In this document: one piece after another, positions 58,857-64,000 of the stretch
Position numbering within the stretch: position 1 is the stretch's first letter
Layout: each line of letters opens with the position of its first letter
Origin: Leptotrichia sp. oral taxon 847
Lineage (GTDB): Bacteria > Fusobacteriota > Fusobacteriia > Fusobacteriales > Leptotrichiaceae
Direction: 5' to 3'
Length of the DNA stretch: 64,000 bases
Assembly: GCF_001553645.1 (NCBI RefSeq)
Contig: NZ_CP014231.1
Location: 806,001 to 870,000 of the forward strand
Position numbers and translations under genes: made by a program
The notes under the pieces: model-generated
What the model was told of the DNA's origin: nothing
Database searches by the model: none
What the model saw: only the letters and a program-made list of their open reading frames with translations

Positions 58857-61436
58857 TTATTTTTCTAATATTTTATTTGCAATTTGCAAGTCTTCAAGAC
58901 TTATTTTATTTTCTTCATATTTATATTTTAAATAATCTTTATTTAGATTTTTTAAATATTCTGATTTTTTTTTAGAATATTTTTTCAAATAAACATTTGA
59001 CAAATTTTCTATCACTGACTTTGACGTATCATCTCCAGCTCCAACATATGCCAACTCGAGTTTTGACAAATTTAGCTCAAAAAGTCTTGTTCCATATTTA
59101 GAATTATAGAGATACTGCCTTTGTCCATACGCTTTGTCAATTGTAGAAATTGCAATCTGTGAAAGATTATAACCTTCATAAAGTTTTTTGTGAGTGCTTA
59201 GCGCATTTTCATTTGGCAAAAATATTTTTGTCATGCATGCATCTTTTATTGTAGCAGCTATACTTGATTTTTCTATATCATTTAATGACTGTGTCGCAAA
59301 GACAACTTCAGCATTTGCTTTTCTTAAAACTTTTAGCCACTCTTCAATTTTTGCTTTCATTCTTTCATGTCGCAAGAATACCCAGCATTCATCGAGAATA
59401 ATCAAAGTTGGAATATCTTTTCCCAACTTTTCATTTTCAATTTTAAAAAACAAGTATTCCAAAATTGGCAAAAGCACTTTAGGTTTTTCCATAATTGCTC
59501 CCATTTCAAAAGTCAAAAAATTTGTATCTTCCATCACATCACTGTTATTATCAAAATAACTTCCATAAATTCCTTCCTGTGAATAAACTCTTAATGCCTC
59601 TTTTAATTTTTGAATTTGCACAAGTTTTACAAGTGTACTGATTGTACGCATTTTGACTTCCATTTTGGATAGTGAGAGCAACGCATCATATATTTTTTTT
59701 CGATTTACTACGTCTTTTGCCAAACTTTCATCTTCCTGTGCAATAAGTCCCATCACCCAATCCATCGCAAATTCCATATCTTTGGACTTATGAATATTTC
59801 TAAGTGGTTGAAACGCCATATGATTTTCACTTCCCAAATCATAAAATCTACCACCTGAAGCCATTGTCAAGACTTTTGATGACGCACCTTTATCAAATAC
59901 AAAAACTTGTGCAGCACTTTTTCCATAATTTTTTTCATTTTTATCACTAAAAATTTTACTTTCATATTTCAAAAAATTTAAGACCATAGTTCCCAGCAAA
60001 ACAGATTTCCCTTTTCCTGTAGGCCCTAATACAAGCGTATGACCGACATCTTTGTCAACTTTGTTGTTAAAATGAAAAATTCTGTCATCCGTTATCGTGT
60101 CAAACAAATTTGGTGCATTTATCCGCACGTCCCAGTCATTCCCTTCAAAAACTGAAGAAATTGGAAGCATATATCCAAGCGATTCCGAATTCATCGGACT
60201 TTTTCTCATATTTTGTTTTATATTGGATGGCATCGCTCCAAAATAAGCATCTTTTACATTTAATTTATCGTCTAAGCATGTAAAACCATGGCGATTTATA
60301 ATTCTAATGACTAAATTAACTTTTTCATTTAATTTTTTTAAATTCTTGTCTGAAATTATCACAGTAAAAGTATAATATCCATAAGAAACCTTGTCCGCTT
60401 CGAGCTCCTCTCTTGCATATTTTGCTTCATAAGTTTTTTTAATTCTATTCTCATTCCCACTATCAACATTCCCACGAGTGTTATTAAACGCATTCAAAAC
60501 AATTTGAATCATATTGTATCTTTTTCCAAACTGATACTTCTCAATATTTCTTATTGAAGAAAGCGCTTCTTCCTTGGAAAGTCCGATCAATCTTGTAACA
60601 CTTCTAAACGGAAACTTTAACTTTTCTAGCTCAGAAAATATTTGTGGGACGACTTCACTTGGAAATAATTTTATACTCACAACTTTTGTGTATGAATCAT
60701 TTGCTTTAATTGCTCCATTTTCAATTCTCATCTGTGAACAACTTAACCATTCATCAATTGGAAAACCTAATGGTGGTACTTTTAAATTAATTGATGGTAA
60801 ATTAGGATTTATTGTTCTATACAAAAAATTTAACAATTCACTATTTTCTAGAATTTTAATATCCAAAACTGCGTACTCGAGCCTAAACAAAATATCTTCC
60901 AATTTTCTGTTAAACTCTTTAATAAGATTGTCAAACTGCTTCATATAATCCTTTTTCTTGAAACTTCCTTCGTTAAATAAAAATTCATCAATATTTTTTT
61001 CTTTTGTGTAATCGTACAAATATGAAATTGTTAAATAGTGGCAAATTTTATAAAATTTTTTCTTTTTAAATAGCTCATTTCGCATCTTATGTCCTATAAT
61101 CGTTGGAATCGGTGAAAATTTGCTTATTTTTTCTTCTTTCCTTTTTATTGGAATTTTTTGTGTCTCATAGTGGAAAACGACTCCGCTGTCAACTTCTTTC
61201 AATGTTTCATTCAAATTTTCTAAAATTTTATCAATGTCATCAACATAATCCAAATCTTTATTAATTATTTCAAAAACTCTGGCAAATCCTCCATTTTTCA
61301 GTAAAAGTGTATTTTTATCAATCATTCTTCTGTACGGAATATAAAAATTTACACTGTCATTAGTTGTATTTAATTTAAATTTATCAACAATTTTTTCCGA
61401 AACAAAAAAACTACTTTTATTTTTTTTACTTTTCAT
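58857..61436 (-). CDS. VirB4/TrbE-like T4SS ATPase
   Basis: The 859 residues start from the ATG at 61436, with AAAGGAG upstream; a start at 61472 lacks a ribosome site. The N-terminal CagE/TrbE/VirB domain is followed by the motor domain. That domain has Walker A LGPTGKGKS (about 471-478), Walker B TLIILDECW and VFATQSLNDIEKSSIAATIKDACMTKIFLPN. VirB4 energises pilus assembly and substrate transfer at the inner membrane. It is the largest protein of the cluster, followed directly by the pilin gene. Confidence 0.95.
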   Translation of the reverse strand: MKSKKNKSSFFVSEKIVDKFKLNTTNDSVNFYIPYRRMIDKNTLLLKNGGFARVFEIINKDLDYVDDIDKILENLNETLKEVDSGVVFHYETQKIPIKRKEEKISKFSPIPTIIGHKMRNELFKKKKFYKICHYLTISYLYDYTKEKNIDEFLFNEGSFKKKDYMKQFDNLIKEFNRKLEDILFRLEYAVLDIKILENSELLNFLYRTINPNLPSINLKVPPLGFPIDEWLSCSQMRIENGAIKANDSYTKVVSIKLFPSEVVPQIFSELEKLKFPFRSVTRLIGLSKEEALSSIRNIEKYQFGKRYNMIQIVLNAFNNTRGNVDSGNENRIKKTYEAKYAREELEADKVSYGYYTFTVIISDKNLKKLNEKVNLVIRIINRHGFTCLDDKLNVKDAYFGAMPSNIKQNMRKSPMNSESLGYMLPISSVFEGNDWDVRINAPNLFDTITDDRIFHFNNKVDKDVGHTLVLGPTGKGKSVLLGTMVLNFLKYESKIFSDKNEKNYGKSAAQVFVFDKGASSKVLTMASGGRFYDLGSENHMAFQPLRNIHKSKDMEFAMDWVMGLIAQEDESLAKDVVNRKKIYDALLSLSKMEVKMRTISTLVKLVQIQKLKEALRVYSQEGIYGSYFDNNSDVMEDTNFLTFEMGAIMEKPKVLLPILEYLFFKIENEKLGKDIPTLIILDECWVFLRHERMKAKIEEWLKVLRKANAEVVFATQSLNDIEKSSIAATIKDACMTKIFLPNENALSTHKKLYEGYNLSQIAISTIDKAYGQRQYLYNSKYGTRLFELNLSKLELAYVGAGDDTSKSVIENLSNVYLKKYSKKKSEYLKNLNKDYLKYKYEENKISLEDLQIANKILEK

Positions 61437-61484
61437 TTTTCTCCTTTCAAAAAATTTCACCAAAAATATCAAATATTTTTAAAA

Positions 61485-61859
61485 TTATTTATCTTCTAAA
61501 TTATTTCCCGCTATTTTTTCAACATCTACTGCTTCTCCTTCTGGAACTTCATTAAATTCACTACTTTTCACCTTTTTGTTATATTCTCTCAAATCATTTT
61601 CATATTTTGTCATCGCACTTTCATATTCTCTTTTTCTATAATTTTCTTCTTCAACTTCTTTTAAATATTTATGCCATCTTGAAAAATAATAAAATTCTCT
61701 TACATTCTTATATTTTTGCAATTGAATTTTTAAAAAATCACTATTTTCATAAATTTTACTTTCATCACCTGAATTATTAACAATTTCTACCTCAGTTTTT
61801 TCATTCTCACCACAAAAAATAAAACTTGAAAAAATTAAAAATAAAAATATTTTTTTCAT
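61485..61859 (-). CDS. Small exported protein in the T4SS cluster
   Basis: The 124-residue protein has a signal peptide (1-16). The mature part is Glu/Lys-rich and helical, with a coiled-coil-like centre (WHKYLKEVEEENYRKREYESAMTKYENDLREYNKK) and an acidic C-terminus. A Cys at the end of the signal (FIFCGE) is not a good lipobox. It lies between virD4 and virB4. A VirB5/TrbJ or VirB7 role is possible by position but not supported by motifs. A GGGGGG Shine-Dalgarno precedes the ATG. Confidence 0.65.
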   Translation of the reverse strand: MKKIFLFLIFSSFIFCGENEKTEVEIVNNSGDESKIYENSDFLKIQLQKYKNVREFYYFSRWHKYLKEVEEENYRKREYESAMTKYENDLREYNKKVKSSEFNEVPEGEAVDVEKIAGNNLEDK

Positions 61860-61888
61860 AATTTTCCCCCCTTTTTTGTAAAAATATC

Positions 61889-64000
61889 CTAATTTAGCTT
61901 ATTTTCTTTTTTAGTAATATCTTCAAATACATTTTTAAAATTAATATTACTTAACAAATCATCCACTTCATATCCTTTCTCTTTGTCATCAATCTTAACA
62001 TTGTTTTTTTCATTTTTTAAAAGCGATATTTTTCTTACTTTTTTATTTTTTTTTAAAGAACTTTCTTTTTGAATCTTGTTATAAATTTCAATATATTTTT
62101 TTATTCCTTTGCTATTTTTTATATAATTTTCCCTACTTCTCTTGTATTCTTCCAACTCCTTTTCATCAAATCTTTTGATATTAGCTTCCATCGTTTTTAT
62201 TTCACTGTAAATTTTTTTTATATCTTTTTTCATATTTTTTAGTGCAACCTTGTAAGGAATGTAGTTATACGGATAATTTTTATACTTTTTTCGTTGTTTT
62301 TCAGAAAGCTTTATATACTGCTTTTCCTTTTCGTAGCAACTTTCCGTGTAAATATATGGAATTTTTGTCAAATCACCGTACTCTTTTTCCTCAAAATAGA
62401 CAATTTTATCGCTTTTTATTGGATTTCTTCCCGCAAGTTTAACTATTATTTTATCACTAGGAAATCGTCCGACTTCATCTGGCGTAAGCAAATCCTTTCC
62501 CAGAAATTGCTGACTTTCAGATTTTATAATCGTTCCAATTGTTTTATTTGACTGAGTAAACTGCTCCACCGTTTCTTTTCCTAAAAGTTTTGAAACATAA
62601 TTTGAAGTAGTTTCATCGTTTGAGGTGTAGAAAACTTGCGTCTGGCAATTTGACAAAAATCCATTTTCCTTCCCATAAATTTTAAATAATTGATCTAACG
62701 ACTGAAGAATTATCATCATTTTCATACCGTATCCAGCGACATATCCAATTCCTTTTTCCAAAATTTCCAATTTTCCAATTGCTGGAAACTCGTCCAAAAG
62801 CAAAAGCATTCTCCATTTGTGCCCCTTTTTATTGATGTAATCTATTTCTGGAGTAAGAATATTTACCATTTGCAGCAAAAGTATTTTTATTAGTGGTGAA
62901 AGCGAAGTTATATCAGCGGGTGGAACAACCAAATAAAGTGATACTGGCTTTTTGTAATTCATCAAGTCAAAAATTCTAAAATCGCTGTGATCTGTATTAC
63001 TTTTTACAATCGGAATTTCAAAAATCGAAAGTTTAACTTTTGCCGAACCAATTACAGAACCTAAGGTCTGCTCTGGCAAATTTCCTTTTTCCATAAGGTA
63101 TCTAGCTGCTTTCGGATGTCTTCCTCCTTTAATTATTTCTGCATCGTTTGGATACATTTGAAATAATTTATTTCTGACATACTCTTTAACTTCTTCATCT
63201 TTTCCAAATTCTTCTATCATATCTTCCTCCTGCGCCTTTTGTAAAATTATTTCTTTTATTGGTGCCGTGTAATTTGGATCTGTTATAAAATCGACCACAT
63301 CTGCCATACTTGCACTAGACACTGGTTTTTTTTCGCCGTTTTCAAAAAGAAATTTTGGATTTTGTAAAAATTTTTTGTACATCACATAAAAAATTATCCC
63401 AATTAACAAATCCGCCGCTGAATTATTCCAATAAGGATCTTTTCCACCACCACTGTCATCCTGCATAATTATATCAACAATAAGTCTCACATCTTCCATT
63501 TCATATTCAGTCAAAAATCTGACTTCTGCAAGTGGATTATATCCACACGAATTTTTTGATTTTGGTGCAAATCTCAAGATTAAATTATCAAATTTTTCTT
63601 TTCTAGCCCCCGAAGTCAACTGATAATTTTCTCCTTTAATATCGAGCACAACAACACTTTCATTCCAAGAATCAATAAGCGTTGGAATTATAATGGAAAC
63701 TCCTTTCCCTGTTCGAGTTGGCGCCGTAACACAAATGTGAGTCTTGTTATTATCCCGTAATGTTATGCCGTTAAATCTCCCCAAAACTACACCTTTATCC
63801 GATTTTAGACTCACACCAAAGTATTTATCTTTTCCTTTTTTAAAGTCAATTTCTTCAATTCCTCCCCATTTTGCTGAACCATGTGAATCATTTATTCTTT
63901 TTTTCTTTTTCAAAATAAAATAAAAAATTAAAATTATTAAATTAAAAATTATAAGATAAAAAATTGCAAAAGCTCTTGTTTTTAAAAAAAATGAACTTTG
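61889..64000 (-). CDS. VirD4/TraG-like T4SS coupling ATPase (partial at right edge)
   Basis: The frame is open from 61889 to the right edge, 704 codons, so the start is outside the window. A TTG at 63913 is internal, because the upstream codons encode a membrane helix (AFAIFYLIIFNLIILIFYFI), as expected for VirD4. The motor domain has Walker A TAPTRTGKGVS, DIKGENYQLTSGARK, Walker B LLLLDEFPAIGKLE and the TraG-typical FAPKSKNSCGYNPLAEVRF. The C-terminal 130 residues are a charged coiled extension. It recruits the DNA-relaxase or protein substrates to the channel. No relaxase is in the window. Confidence 0.94.
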   Translation of the reverse strand, partial: QSSFFLKTRAFAIFYLIIFNLIILIFYFILKKKKRINDSHGSAKWGGIEEIDFKKGKDKYFGVSLKSDKGVVLGRFNGITLRDNNKTHICVTAPTRTGKGVSIIIPTLIDSWNESVVVLDIKGENYQLTSGARKEKFDNLILRFAPKSKNSCGYNPLAEVRFLTEYEMEDVRLIVDIIMQDDSGGGKDPYWNNSAADLLIGIIFYVMYKKFLQNPKFLFENGEKKPVSSASMADVVDFITDPNYTAPIKEIILQKAQEEDMIEEFGKDEEVKEYVRNKLFQMYPNDAEIIKGGRHPKAARYLMEKGNLPEQTLGSVIGSAKVKLSIFEIPIVKSNTDHSDFRIFDLMNYKKPVSLYLVVPPADITSLSPLIKILLLQMVNILTPEIDYINKKGHKWRMLLLLDEFPAIGKLEILEKGIGYVAGYGMKMMIILQSLDQLFKIYGKENGFLSNCQTQVFYTSNDETTSNYVSKLLGKETVEQFTQSNKTIGTIIKSESQQFLGKDLLTPDEVGRFPSDKIIVKLAGRNPIKSDKIVYFEEKEYGDLTKIPYIYTESCYEKEKQYIKLSEKQRKKYKNYPYNYIPYKVALKNMKKDIKKIYSEIKTMEANIKRFDEKELEEYKRSRENYIKNSKGIKKYIEIYNKIQKESSLKKNKKVRKISLLKNEKNNVKIDDKEKGYEVDDLLSNINFKNVFEDITKKENKLN

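Noticed and set aside
63890-63913. TTG at 63913 as start of the VirD4-like gene
   Set aside because: The frame remains open to the right edge and encodes the expected membrane helix, so the gene is truncated by the window instead.
1-64000. CRISPR arrays, tRNA/rRNA genes and complete insertion sequences
   Set aside because: I looked for regularly spaced repeats, cloverleaf-like sequences and transposase motifs and found none.

Overview
The window is a very AT-rich bacterial chromosome segment. Its gene content points to an anaerobic, outer-membrane-bearing fusobacterium, most likely Leptotrichia or a close relative. The grounds are K/I/N/F-rich proteins, a class III (oxygen-sensitive) ribonucleotide reductase, the anaerobic cobalamin route, an autotransporter, many small exported orphan proteins and poly-A/T intergenic regions. 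This assignment is inference; no rRNA, tRNA or other phylogenetic marker RNA was seen.

Layout. 1-1.2 kb: suf Fe-S genes (sufB runs off the left edge). 1.5-7.4 kb, plus strand: argS, a small membrane protein with a polysaccharide deacetylase, an RlpA-like protein, fabG, an RNase H with a viroplasmin-type N-terminus, and an exported protein. 7.5-10.3 kb, minus: miaB and rho, overlapping by one base. 10.5-10.9 kb and 33.5-34.0 kb: two copies of a structured non-coding repeat of about 475 bp. 11-41.8 kb, mainly minus: anaerobic B12 genes (cobU, cobJ/cbiH, cbiG, cobM/cbiF, cobI/cbiL, cbiT, the cobalt importer cbiMNQO, cbiP, cbiE), interleaved with exported or membrane orphans, a NUDIX fusion protein, an HxlR regulator, a decayed yhcG and a large lipoprotein-type subtilisin autotransporter. 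A cobalamin riboswitch controls cbiMNQO. 41.8-49.8 kb: a ClC antiporter, ffh-ylxM, and nrdD-nrdG with paired NrdR boxes. 49.9-64.0 kb: a conjugation-type IV secretion region (VirB6-, B10-, B9-, B3-, B2-, B4- and D4-like), with two plus-strand genes embedded in it: a NlpC/P60 + GH108 murein hydrolase and a second VirB6-like protein. Both of these look mutated. The right side of the element lies outside the window.

How it works together. Cobalt import and corrin-ring methylation supply cobalamin, and the importer leader senses cobalamin. NrdD lacks an ATP-cone, so the NrdR sites in its promoter may be its main nucleotide-sensing control. The T4SS genes probably belong to an integrated conjugative element.

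Most unusual observation. At least three genes (an exported protein at 15345, the autotransporter at 33311 and virB3 at 53437) have a strong Shine-Dalgarno sequence separated from the start codon by an inverted repeat. Folding that repeat would bring the two to normal spacing. This suggests hairpin-split ribosome binding sites as a recurrent device in this genome. Other points worth following are the covarying repeat family, a leader peptide overlapping the riboswitch terminator, and several recent gene lesions.
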